The notes below the pieces were generated by a model. The model was not told the DNA's origin. It searched no databases and was given only the letters and a program-made list of their open reading frames with translations. The position numbers were made by a program, and so were the translations under genes. 64,000 nucleotides of DNA from Spongilla lacustris. Lineage: Eukaryota > Porifera > Demospongiae > Spongillida > Spongillidae. Each line of letters starts with the position of its first letter. The stretch's first letter is position 1. This document shows positions 13,560-25,027 of the stretch, piece after piece. Location: the NCBI GenBank assembly GCA_949361645.1, contig OX442418.1, forward strand, positions 6,842,372-6,906,371. Direction: 5' to 3'.

Positions 13560-14060
13560 CGGTATACATGAGTATCTAATAAGTGAACAGCTAGCTACTT
13601 AGTCACTACGTAGCGCTTCAGTTGTGTGTTTTCATGGGAGACACGTACGTTTGTTTAGGTCGAAAAGCGTTTAGCATGCTGCTTTGCACAGTGGGCGTTA
13701 TACGCGACAGTACATTGATGTAGTACTACAATGGCCTTTTTTATATAGAGGACAAAATAACATGTAATTAAGTTATTTGTTTAGGGGGTAAACAATGTAT
13801 AAATATTGATGAAGGGTGATTGGCGATGCACCCCATCCTGCTTGAAATGGGCTTCGTCTAAGGTCAAACAATGGGCTCATTGTTTAAGTCAAACCTGTCT
13901 TACTGCCTGCAACCCTCCCCTCTGAACAACCTATCCCCAAATTAGATTGTCTCTGTCTGGTTCCAGGTATTGATATAAATGGTGTTCTTGGACGAGCAAC
14001 CAATTAGTCTCATAGCCTGCCTATCATTGCCTCACCTTATATACTGATTTTCATTAAATG
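13560..14060. other. No gene; short duplicated Gypsy tag
   Basis: Non-coding. Positions 13868-13891 repeat the 24-nt stretch at 13295-13318 of the Gypsy fragment (core CAATGGGCTCATTGTTTAAG), so a small templated insertion or a second element remnant is present. Confidence 0.5.
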
Positions 14061-14342
14061 GCTGGTGGCACCCTTCAGGTTCTATCATGACTAACCAGGT
14101 CAATCCCATGACTGTGTCATGGTGTGTGGCATGCATATCTGGTCACACCCAAGGCTGGCGGCACCCTTCGGGCTTCTACCATGACCAACCCAGGCCAATC
14201 CCATGACTGTGTCATGGTGTGTGGCATGCATATCTGGTCACACCCAAGGCTGGCGGCACCCTTCTGCAGGTTCTACCATGTGACCAACCAGGTCACGCAC
14301 GTATACAATGGTGTGTGGCATGCATATCTGGTCACACCCAAG
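14061..14342 (+). repeat. 93-95-bp tandem repeat, 3 copies
   Basis: Three consecutive units starting GCTGG(C/T)GGCACCCTTC at 14061, 14154 and 14249 and ending GGCATGCATATCTGGTCACA plus CCCAAG. The third unit differs by small indels. Confidence 0.9.
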
Positions 14343-15463
14343 ACGTGAACAGTATCACCCTAGGTCCCAAGTCGATCAGCAGTGAGGGCTAGTGGCATGT
14401 CTCGTCGCACCCAGGGGCAGCCAGCACTACCTTGGTCCCAGATCTGGCCTGATGGGTGCACCCTGTAACCAGGTTGCCACCTGACCCCTTTTACTATGAT
14501 GCAAAACTAGTATCTGTTAATTAGTATAGATGCATGAAAAGGGTTGGGGGAACTCACAGTTAGATACACCTTTATGCATTAGCACAGTATGAGTATTCAT
14601 ACATACAGCAAAGTGATTTGTTTAGGGAATATGCATTAGCGTTAACTGATGATTTATATCGTGTGTTATATGTACTCAGGTAAATCGTAGTCATTTTGTA
14701 ACTCACAGCGTGCGAGTATACACAATGAATAAGCATGGCTCCATTGCTTAACTGCCTCATCAAACATGCCATAGTATAAAATACAGTCACAGTCCAGTGC
14801 ATTTGAGATGTTTTAATGTGTGCGGAACACTAATTGTACATATATTTTCAATGTCATGCACATTAAATATGAAATATGAATATGTACAGCAGTGTTGAAA
14901 TTAGGTTGCACCACAAATAGAATGACGGTCTGCCCAGGCAATGGAGTACATGTGGCAAGATATATATGTAAGACCACCTTAAGTCTGACGAAAACGAAAC
15001 ATGGTTCACCCAGTCACTTTTGCCATATATGATACATCTTTGGCAACTGTCATAACTCTACCCTAATATGTGACTTGTACTGTTAGCATTCATATAAAGT
15101 CACTATTATACACACCATGTTGGTGCTCACAATGAGTATGGATTACTTCCATTCCAATGGCGTAATGCAATATAAAATTTGTGTCACATGTGTCAAAATG
15201 ACATATTGAATTGCGCTACTGACCAAACCCATGGTATATGTCCATGGTTGAAAAATTCTAGATTAAATTTCTATCAGTGCTGTACATGTGTATGAAGTGT
15301 ATTGGTATTGATGACTTGCAATTTCAGGCATTATTAACAACACTCCAGTTTTGTCTTGTATATGGTAGAAGTAAATAGCACACACACTGACATTTGTATT
15401 GCATAGAAAAATTGAATAATGAATGCTGAATAGTTTTCAAAGTTTTAGTTCAGTTCATTGACA
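14343..15463. other. No gene seen; downstream flank of the Ig/FN3 gene
   Basis: AT-rich sequence 3' of the minus-strand receptor gene. It should contain that gene's 3' UTR and poly(A) signal, but several AATAAA-like matches exist and I cannot choose one. Confidence 0.4.
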
Positions 15464-18400
15464 TCAAACATCAGTTGCAGAAGAAGTCAAAGTGGGAATA
15501 GTGAAGTCTCTGTTTTCTTTGAAGCACTTCAAGGACTGTAGGATTCATAAGGTAAATAGCACCTTTGCAATGTAAAGGCCATCATACCTCTGTTGAAGCA
15601 GCTGTGGCATAATGATGAACATATACATCACATGGTGTCTCTTCATCATACAATGGTAGAGCACCCATAGATGTACTGATGGCTGTTGAGGACTTTGAAT
15701 GATAATACCTTGGTTTGACAGTTGGGCTCCGTGGTACCAAAGGTGCAGCTAATGGTGGAAAAACTCGAACACGACAGTTTACACTGCAGGTGAAATAATT
15801 AAAAATAAACACAATGGCTACTAAGAATAGTAATAGTGATGCATACTAACCATGAAATCAACATACAGTGTGTAGGTGTAAGTGTGTTCATAACATGCAT
15901 ATCTAGCATTACGCATATCATATAGCTATACTAGAAGTATTCAAAATAGCTATACTAGAAGTATTCAAAATACAATGACTGAATTAGGTACTTTTACATC
16001 ATCTGCAAGTATAATTAATGGCTTAGAAATAGTGCTAAGTTTAACATCACCCATATGACCAAATAATTGAACTGTAGATACCACTATATAAGCCATATAG
16101 CACATAATTATGCTTTTTACATGCCTCACTTTGAAAATAAATGTATTATTTCCTACCTTTCTCTTGATGCATCCAATTTTTCACCTGGAAATATATACAA
16201 AAATTTCAGTCAGAGGAAAGCAGATTAATGCACACACAGTTGACATAATAATGACTTTTTGGATGTTGAGGAGTTTAATTGTTTAAACTCGGGGTGCAAT
16301 GCATGGCTCCTGTATGGTACAGTTTGTGTCCCAAAACTAACCTCGTAAGCGTGCAGTGTAAACGTATGCCAAAAGGATAATAATACTTGAGCAGACAACA
16401 GTGCCAAACAATGCCAGTATGGCTATGCTCCACAGGGGAATGTTGTCTTTGGTTGTAGACGCAGCTGTACAAGTGTATTAAACATACACAACGCAAAATA
16501 AGTAAATACACAATGGCATGTCAGTACAATCTAATTGAACATCTTACCACTAGTCGTAACTTGGGGACTATAGGGTCCCTCTCCAGCATAATTCACTGCA
16601 TAAGCTGAAAATGTAAAGGTACTACCATCAGGAAGGCTGCTCAGATTGAATAAAACATGGTTCCCTGGAAGATAGGGACCTGGCATAGTGAGAATCCACT
16701 GGGCATTTAATATCATCACAACAAGCACAACTTCAATTAAGGGAGGTGACCCTTTCTCTGATAGCTGTACTTCAACAATGTAGGGTCTTCCTTGAACATA
16801 AGTTATGAAAGGAGTGCAAGGAGCCCCTGGTAGATCTGAAAATAGGTACACAATACATGGGTTGCTGAATGTAATTTATTTCGATTTCATTCAAATTTGT
16901 TTCATTGCTCTCACCTATAGTCTCATTAAATACTTTGGGAGATGACTGATACAACAATGCATTTACTGCAATAATGTTGAATTCAAGTGGGCCAATAGTA
17001 ATATGTTGCTCCATTATGAAATCAATAACAACTTCAGCTGAATAAGACATAGATGATGTAATATTCACTATGAAGGAAGTGCTCCATTCCAATTCAGAGC
17101 CTGATGGTCTATATGAAATATTGAAGCTACTAATGTCTGCTCCTCCATTGTATGCTAAAGTCACATAAAAATTAAATGCGGTGAAGTTGACGCGATGTAT
17201 AGTGGCAGAAGATATACAGGCCGCTATAGTTATGGGTTGAATTAGAAATGTGAAGAAGTTCTTCATGCACCAGTAAAGATAATGCAAAAAATTAATAAAT
17301 AAACCAACCTCCTGGAAGTGTTGTATACTGAACTGGATCAGTGGTTACTGATCCATCAATATTGTAAGCAATGAGTTGCACAGCATAGATCATCCCTGGA
17401 AAAACTTGCAAACTGGCATTTGTGATGTTTCCTAGTACAGTAGTTTGAGATGCCATAGTGCCATTTAAATACTTCATCTGGACACTGCAGTTGTCAGCAA
17501 TTTCATCAGGAGAAGCAGCAATCGGAAACCAAACAATGGAGACTTGCATTGAACCTTTTTGATACACAGTAACATTGGTAGGGGTAGCTGGAAAAACTAT
17601 AAAATAAAGAAATTATTTCTCATCATATTCCCATTTCTAAACCACACTACCGTAACACTCACTTTTCAAATTTAACTCAAAGCTTGTATTAGTCTTCTGC
17701 ATATCAGATGGTATTCCACTGAAACTATTTTCAATTACAACTGTGTACACGCCCGCATCTGCCCTTCTTGTCTGGGGAGTGATGACGAGAGAGGTGTTGC
17801 CTTCCAATTCACCAAGTATAGTTGTGATATTGATAGTTTTGGAGAGGCTGATTCCATTTTTGTACCAAGTAATTATGGTGGAATTTGCTGGCCGGCTGGA
17901 AAACAAAACAGTCAAATCCTTGCAGGTGTTATTTAAGAGAATATCGATTACACCAATTGGGCTATAATTTATTGTGGGTGGAGCTAAATATGAGAGAGGT
18001 TAAATAAGAATAAGTTGGACAATGTCTTCTGCGAGTTAGTTTAGATTCTCACCTATAACGTGTAAATATATTGTTCTGAAGACACTTGTCACTGACTGCA
18101 ATACATTACAGATGAAGGAGTGGTCATCCAGTAAACTAACAGCATTGATGACGACGTTCGATGAACCATTGACAGATGGATCTTGAAATGAGTACCAAAA
18201 TATAAATATCTCATTACTAATCATATTAACAGAACAAATCAGATTTGCACTTTTTCCAATCAGCGCGTACTGCTGTGCTGGTGCAACGATACCTATGTAG
18301 TAAAGTACACGAAGTACTTATTAAATATGCGTTCTCTTTATACATACAATCCTGTAACTTACTTCCCACAGTAATGTTTGCTACCCATCTACGGGGGAGC

Positions 18401-19592
18401 AGGCTTCCATTTGACAGCATAGCAGCACACTCATATACGCCTGCATCGGATGCATCCAGATTATCAACTTTATGCACCTGCATCGTCACACTGGGTATTA
18501 TGTTTCCATTAAGAAACCACACCACTGGTGTCGAGCTGAGTGATGAAATTTTGCACGCAAAAATTGAGTGACAAGTTACTTTTAAAAAGCCTATGTACCT
18601 TGTTCCGCAATCCAAGGTTACACTGCTGCCGTCCAAAAGATCCAATGACATCTGTGGACTAGGCCCTACAACATTAAGGGTTTACACAGTAATGAAAATG
18701 TATACTGGCAATGAACTACATCAACGGGTGCACTAATTCTGTAATTGGCTGATTGATTACTACAATCGCGGCAAGGAATGGTGCCTGCAATTGCAATCGA
18801 ATACGGTATGCGATTCCTACACATTATCTATTGCAAAAAACTCAGAGCTTTACACAGATTTATGTACACTATCTATAGTTGCACTTTCTCCTGCAAGATC
18901 CGTTTTAACGACAAAACATTCCGACAGTACAACATTTATGACTGTATATAAAGTTTATGTATACATCATTGCTAGATTTTAAATAATTGGGATCGACTTC
19001 GTGTATTACTGACCGAGGAGAGAATAATTATATTCATGACCTATGTATTCAGTAACATGAATAACCCTCAATACCATACATAGCTGTAACAAGATGAATT
19101 GCGACCACAGAACTGGTGCGTCTCGTAGATCTATTCACAAGGGACCACTTGCTTATTGTTAGTCATGGCGATACCATAACTTCAAACAGTTAAACCATTC
19201 TATTGGGAATAGCTGCCTATATACCATGAAAACTCCATGCGATTGTTCATGCACGTACGCCCAGTTTGATGCACCTGTGTGATGCAAGATCCAATGCAAC
19301 AGCTAACGATGTGTTTAAAAATCGTCATTTTGCCATACCTAATTTAGTGCTTTCCTGTATTGAGATGTATAAATATATCACGTATAAGCTTTGCTTAGTT
19401 TGTTACATAGACATGTGTATGATTTGCCAGGGCCAATAATTAAGCTCTGCCATGCAATACCCGAAAGTACGATAATATACATGGACTCACGATACAGCGC
19501 AGCAAACTGGCATTACCGTTATTTCCTTGCGCCCAGACGAACCACAATGAAATCGCAAACGCAGAGCATATTATCTCTGTTGTTTGAAGCAT
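15464..19592 (-). CDS. Ig/FN3 single-pass receptor, 12 exons
   Basis: Predicted cell-surface adhesion or guidance-type receptor of about 726 aa. Exons (minus strand): 19592-19517, 18665-18599, 18535-18363, 18292-18053, 17983-17663, 17596-17309, 17223-16915, 16835-16548, 16464-16342, 16184-16157, 15783-15588, 15535-15464; the total is a multiple of three. Exon 1 encodes a signal peptide (MLQTTEIICSAFAISLWF). Ig1 is at about residues 26-105 (LDC, VVWFLNG, YEC), Ig2 at 106-185, Ig3 at 186-292 (WYKNG and GVYTVV, so the second Cys is missing), FN3 at 293-388, 389-491 and 492-587, the TM helix at about 600-622, and a tail with PLYDEETPCDVYVHHYA. Junctions bounding each extracellular module are phase 1; Ig1 alone has an internal intron. 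The 3-Ig/3-FN3 layout recalls a shortened Robo, but orthology is not claimed. Ending exon 11 at the stop at 15582 is an alternative. Confidence 0.85.
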
Positions 19593-20050
19593 TTCGATTC
19601 GCTCACTAGTCCTTGGTTACTTACTGTAACGTTGAATTAAATAGTTATATTTAGCGCATGCGCATTAATTCATCGTGTGTTTTATATGTAATTGTATACG
19701 TGTAACCTCATTATTAGATATGTGCGCATAATTGCATTGCCTCATGTAAGAAATACTCTAACGCACATCCACGGGGATGATTCATGTAGTGTGCCCAGTT
19801 CAGTTTGAATATACCGTATAGATATAGTGGTTCCGCGCGATGTGTGATTTATTTTATAGTGTACTTTGCACTTAGCCTTTGCGATTGTTCTTATTCTTTC
19901 CTGTGATCCGGATATGTGTACACCTGCCTATGGGTATGTGGGCATGTGTCTGCATGTCTCTCTGTGTGTATGTGTACGTGCTCAGATTTAAAATAATAAT
20001 ACAACCAAGTCCACTCATATGCATCTCCTTTCGCATGATCGCATCCTTTA
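19593..20050. other. Upstream flank of the Ig/FN3 gene, no other gene
   Basis: The promoter of the minus-strand receptor gene must lie near here. I see no decisive TATA or initiator element and no other coding sequence. Confidence 0.4.
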
Positions 20051-20218
20051 CATGTGTGACGAGCTTTCATGCGACCAGAAAATATAAGTTAATAATCATC
20101 ACTAAGTTACATCACGTGACATAGCATTACATAATAAATTCATATGTGTATTCGAATATGTACGCAACAGTACCCCCCCTCTTTTTGAGGATCGCCTAAC
20201 TGAAGACGATCTGGAGGC

Positions 20219-20760
20219 TTAGTATGGCGTCCATAACGAGTAGTAGGTGTAGCTGGAAAAACTGCAGCTGAGTGGGTTGAAGAGGACTCTGTGGTGTCGT
20301 TGAGTGGCTCCTCCAAATAAATATGCTGGTTTCAGCCGATCTACCGAAACTTCGTCCTTGCGGCCGTTGATGTCAAGAGTGAAGTATTTGTCTGACCGTA
20401 GAAGGACCTTGAAAGGGCCATCATAAGGCTGTTGCAGTGGTTTTCGCACAGCATCACTTAGAGAATACACCTTGGGTCTGTCGCTTACTCGAGGTGGGGT
20501 ATACGTAGCCTGCAGGTGGCGCATTGTTGCCTTCAACTGTTCTACATAAGATGCTGCATCAACACCTGTGGACGCTGTAGATGTAAAAAAAAAAAAAAAC
20601 TCTCCTGGGATACGGAGAGTTGTACCATATACCAATTCTGCAACACTGCATCCAAGATCCTGTTTCAGAGTGGTTCTGATATAACTGCTGGACATCAGAA
20701 TCTGTAGTCGAGGCTGCAACCATCCGCACATTCGATGGAAGGCGTTGTAAAAATAGCTCC
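20219..20760 (-). pseudogene. Gypsy integrase C-terminal fragment
   Basis: The frame contains GCSVAELVYGTTLRIPGEF, which matches the end of the integrase core in Gypsy elements, then a linker and SDKYFTLDINGRKDEVSVDR, typical of the region that closes the polyprotein. A run of 13-14 T on the minus strand (poly-Phe, about 20585-20598) looks like a replication-slippage insertion. The DDE core residues are absent. Confidence 0.75.
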
Positions 20761-21432
20761 TAAGTTAATAAAGCGCCGTCGGTGGCGGAAGTGTCACCGC
20801 TAAGTAAAGCCTGCATCCGACGTAACAAACGGGTCGGCCTCGAATCGCCCAATTCCAGCCCCGCTAAGCCTAAGAGTTGCTGTAGAGGAACACATCGCTG
20901 AACAATACCCTGTATAGCTTTAGAGGTATACTATAGTATTAATACGTTATGTGTAAACTTGATTCTAAAATTAAACATATGACTACTCATGAGAGACGTT
21001 GAACCGCTTCATTTCTTAGCGTGAATTACAAGTACGCGTTGATTAGTTCTAATAATTAACGTGCGAATTAAAAGTCGTCCCGTAAGCTCTAATTGCGGTG
21101 GGGGGTATCCAATCTGCAGTATAACCCGACTTTGTTCAGAGGTGGAATGAGTTGTTGTCGGAGCGTATCGTAGGGGTTGTTAGTTGGCGGCTGCAGAATT
21201 AAATCACGTACTTCTGTAGCAATTTCTGGGGAAAGTGAAGCTATTACGTAGTCAAACCTGGTCTTTTGAGTCGTATTTTTCTGGTGTGAAATTGTGCCTC
21301 TACTTGGGCAAACCACAAGCGGGGGTCGTTTGGCCAAAAGGGCGGTAGCTTGACGCCGACGGTGCTTACTGTAGCCGCCTGACTAGACTCTGTATCCGCT
21401 TGATTAGACTCCTGTTGACTCATGATGGATAG
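20690..21432 (-). pseudogene. Gypsy Gag remnant with frameshifts
   Basis: The start codon region near 21422 leads into [20 protein letters not shown], then a shifted frame with [20 protein letters not shown]. After a non-matching stretch (about 20935-21085) come capsid pieces (LGDSRPTRLLRRMQALLSGD and FLQRLPSNVRMV). These are the standard conserved blocks of a Gypsy Gag. At least two frameshifts and one in-frame stop show that it is dead. Confidence 0.75.
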
Positions 21433-21574
21433 ATATAATGAACGTCAGGGTCACCGGCTTTCATGCGACCAGAAATATAATTTTATAATCATCACTAGTA
21501 AGTTACATCACGTGACATAGCTTTACATTATAAGTTCATATATGTATTCGAATAATATATGTACGCAACACATG

Positions 21575-22298
21575 CATGGTTATTGGTACCACACCTCTGC
21601 CATTTATTGCCAGCATCTATTCGCACGCCAAGTCGGCAGCACAACACCCAACATAGAAGGAGTCTTACATGGTACAACACAGTCTATTCAACCTCTCCTG
21701 CTCCGTCCCATTTTTTCCCCAGTAGCACTCAGAAGCTCCATGCAAACATATATAACACTCCACGTACAACACACATGCACATACAGGTATAACATACACC
21801 TGAGCAGTGGGCGTAAATAAAACTATATTCAGGTAATAGTGTATAGTGCATTTTTATACTGTGTCCAAGCACACGAGTGTAACATTTACTTATGCAGTAG
21901 TCATTATATTCATGCTCGGGCAATATTATAGTTGACGTTTGTCTATCATATTAACTTTGGAAAATTATGCACAAGAAATTGGAAGCAGTTAGACAGGCAC
22001 ACTACTGAGTACTGACAGAGTACACGCGAAGCATCCACGTTGGGAATTCAATGCTCTTTTGTCAGGTGTGCCAAGGAATGCGTTCAGCTCTTCAAACCTC
22101 CAGTTGGGCCTATTCTGCATGCAATAGGGGTCCTCCGTCTAGCTAGCTCTCCTTCCTCGGACAAGAGCGTTGTTTTAGAGTTCACACAATGAAACACTGA
22201 AAATTAATCGTCACTTGTCGATTTTAAATTAACTTACTCTTTGTTTTTCAGCTTCACTTGGAGTGCGCTTAGTGTTCATTTGTAAGTTGCGATACTTA
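21575..22298. other. No gene seen
   Basis: No exon-like structure. CACATG/TACATG-rich stretches give low-complexity frames. Confidence 0.4.
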
Positions 22299-23741
22299 CT
22301 ATACATGCATTGATATGATTATTGGACGAAGAATATTAATAGTTAGCCTCTCTCCACATTCAAAGAATGACACAAAAATTAATGCTAAAAACATGCTAAA
22401 GCCTATTGCATAATTGTAGAAAGTGATGCCCCATCGCCAAAGCCTAGTCCACTCCTCCACTTTACTCAAGATCCTCTTAGACACAAGCTTGACCAAGGCA
22501 AATAAAAGTCGAGCTCTGACACGTTTCTGCATATGATTTTTCCCATTTGGCTGCTATACTGGTAGCTATATGCTTCAAAAAATGTTCTGCCTCTCTATGG
22601 AGCCTATCAACGGATGTTACAATAACTGCAAATGTACATGCACCTCGCCCACTGCCTTTTTATGTAGCTTCTTCTCTACAGACCTTGCGTCCAAAATTGA
22701 TTCTGGTGTTCGATGCAGGTGTGATGGTGCATCTGTGTCAATAACTTTTATAACAAACAACACTTCCACCTGGGGAGTCCAAACACCTCGAATGCCAAGA
22801 TCGACCCGCAATCCTCGACCATCTGCTCTCTTTGACTATAGGTTCACGTACAGCAAGACTCCATACTTGAGCAGCCATATCAGTCCTGAACTTCGTTATC
22901 TCGTTGGATGACAAGACCACCTGTCTTACAGTCTAATGCATGTTGCAGCGTGATCCAGAAAGGGGGGGCGGGGTCTGATGAATATATTCACAGCTGGAGG
23001 AGGGGCGTGCCCTCCTGTGTCTGAGGGAATGCTGATAGCTCCCCCATGGGGCGAAATGCTGCTTGAGGTGCCTTGGTAGCAGCATGTGATAGCAGTTGCA
23101 CGTACTTCACCCAGCCATCCACCTTCCCATGGATATATGACATTTGAGTGTCCATATCCCCAATCACCCCACCTGGGAAGCGATGGCCTGATAAACAATC
23201 ACACCATGATCTTCAAAGAGCTCTTTTGCTACTTCTTCATATTGTTTACCTACAACCAAAAAGCTTTTAGTGGGTTCAGTGAAGTAGCAATATTCAGGAC
23301 TGATCTGAATAAAACAATTAAGCCATGAGTTAATGTGGGACAGCTTCCAAGCACAGGCCATAGAAGGTTATTAATGTATGCACAGGCCGAGTCATCAGCA
23401 TACCAACACTGCAAATACTTTTCTTTGCATCCAATTGACTATCAGTGGCATAACTGCAATTTTTAAATGCATACCCCACCATCATCACAAAATTCATCAG
23501 AGCAGTCATGCCATGAACAGCAGCACACTTGATGCCTGCTTTGAGCCCAGTTTCTAGTTGTTGAACTCGACAAACCACTTCTACATCTCTTCCAGTTACA
23601 AGTGCCCTGGTCTTGCATATGACTTGACGCAAACAACTTTGTACCAATTGGTACCAATTGGTTTTACTCCAGGACATTTATCTAAAGCTATAAGTCGATT
23701 TGCCATCAGAGCTGCACTATTGTCTTCCCGATCTACCAATT
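22299..23741 (-). pseudogene. Decayed reverse transcriptase of an integrase-less retroelement
   Basis: Read on the minus strand from 23741, blocks appear in order but in changing frames: SAALMANRLIALDKCPGVKP (fingers/palm start), QLETGLKAGIKCAAVHGMTA, a YADD-like box near 23390, PTKSFLVVGKQYEEVAKELF, GVWTPQVEVLFVIKVIDTDA and VRARLLFALVKLVSKRILS. This order matches a reverse-transcriptase family I know from cnidarian and sponge genomes that lacks a DDE integrase (DIRS-like or LINE-like; exact class uncertain). The N-terminal side is cut by the terminus of the inverted duplication at 23742. Another fragment of the same family lies at 37110-37260. Confidence 0.7.
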
Positions 23742-24404
23742 CACTGTGTAAAAAGGGTTGTTATACTCGCCTGTATAACATTGTTATACAAGTAGTACTT
23801 GTTATACACATTGCTGTGTAAAACTGTGTATAATAGCAGTGTGTGCTAATCAAAAAACCACAGTTGTTATACACATTTTTATAACTGTGTATAACTGTGC
23901 TAATTACATTCTACCGATCCGAGGGTGTAATTCGTTGCACACAATATATACTAGCTATTTTAATAATAATAGGCTACTAATTCTAAAAGATGCTTACGCG
24001 TTCCGAAGTTCCGAAGTTCCAAACAAAGAAATCGCAGAGGGATAGCGTATCTGGTTGGTCGGAGGTCTGGCTAAAATATACGTTCACACGTGCTAGAAAA
24101 AACAGAGCTCTAGCGGTGAATTCCGCACATTTGAACCTGAATCATCTATACAGTTTCAGTGATGATGTGTGCAGCCAAAAAGGCCGCAAGTTGTGTAGAC
24201 GTCGCATCACTCGCATGGGAAGGAGTCACCACTGCAAGGTAAGCCAAATTATGCAGTTTTGCTATACAGTATATTAAAATAATTTGTGGTTCAGACGGGC
24301 GGTTGCCTTGTCTAATAGCCTATGCATACCAGTACATGTACTAACCTTTTCTGATCTGATAGTAAGTAGTAGACGCCCAGGATCAGGCTACATGCTGCGT
24401 GTGT

Positions 24405-24575
<171 letters not shown>

Positions 24576-24578
24576 TGT

Positions 24579-24606
24579 CACAGTGTTTGCGGCTGGACAG
24601 TAGGTT
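24579..24606 (+). promoter_or_regulatory. Left terminal signal, heptamer-12-nonamer layout
   Basis: Heptamer CACAGTG at 24579-24585 equals the consensus V(D)J recombination signal heptamer. The spacer TTTGCGGCTGGA at 24586-24597 is 12 nt. CAGTAGGTT at 24598-24606 is shared with the other end. The 9-mer does not resemble the vertebrate nonamer ACAAAAACC. Confidence 0.5.
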
Positions 24607-25027
24607 GGATAATTAAGCGACTGATGCCGTATTCAGTAGCCACCAAACAAATTCTAGCCACATCGAATTATACGATATCTGTTTTTGCAAGCCTATATTA
24701 TACTCATCTTTTGACATTCCGAGGAGAGAAAATGCTCTACCACAGCTATACATAAGTCATAATTGCCCAAGGACTACATTTATTATGAGTGCTTCTGCGC
24801 AGTCCGTTTTCACATCAATGCAACTTTGGTGGGAAAAGACGGGGTGTACTTGAGCGGTCTTTGTGGACGAACCAACCCGTAGAAATCTCAAAGAGAGTAA
24901 TATAATGATCAGCACACATAGGAGAGTATATACATGTACATATCGGTGATATCGCTCATAAATAGCCGCCTTTTTTTTAAACCCCAGAATAAGGCAGGAT
25001 TTTTTATGAATAATTTCTGTATTTAAG

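Larger units (their letters stand above)
20055..21570 (-). mobile_element. Internally deleted Gypsy LTR retrotransposon (E)
   Basis: Two direct repeats of about 115 bp flank the element: 20055-20169 and about 21454-21570. Both contain TTTCATGCGACCAGAAA and CATCACGTGACATAGC and end TACGCAACA; on the minus strand the LTR starts TGTTGCG. A polypurine tract (AAAAAGAGGGGGGG) precedes the 3' LTR. The 4-bp CATG at 20051-20054 and again at 21571-21574 fits a target-site duplication. Inside, the Gag start (about 21430 downward, [17 protein letters not shown]) is joined by deletion to the integrase C-terminal region, so protease, reverse transcriptase and RNase H are gone. Confidence 0.8.

Noticed and set aside
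19391..19609. Plus-strand 72-codon frame over the receptor's first exon
   Set aside because: Antisense to a good signal peptide exon with a donor in the correct phase.
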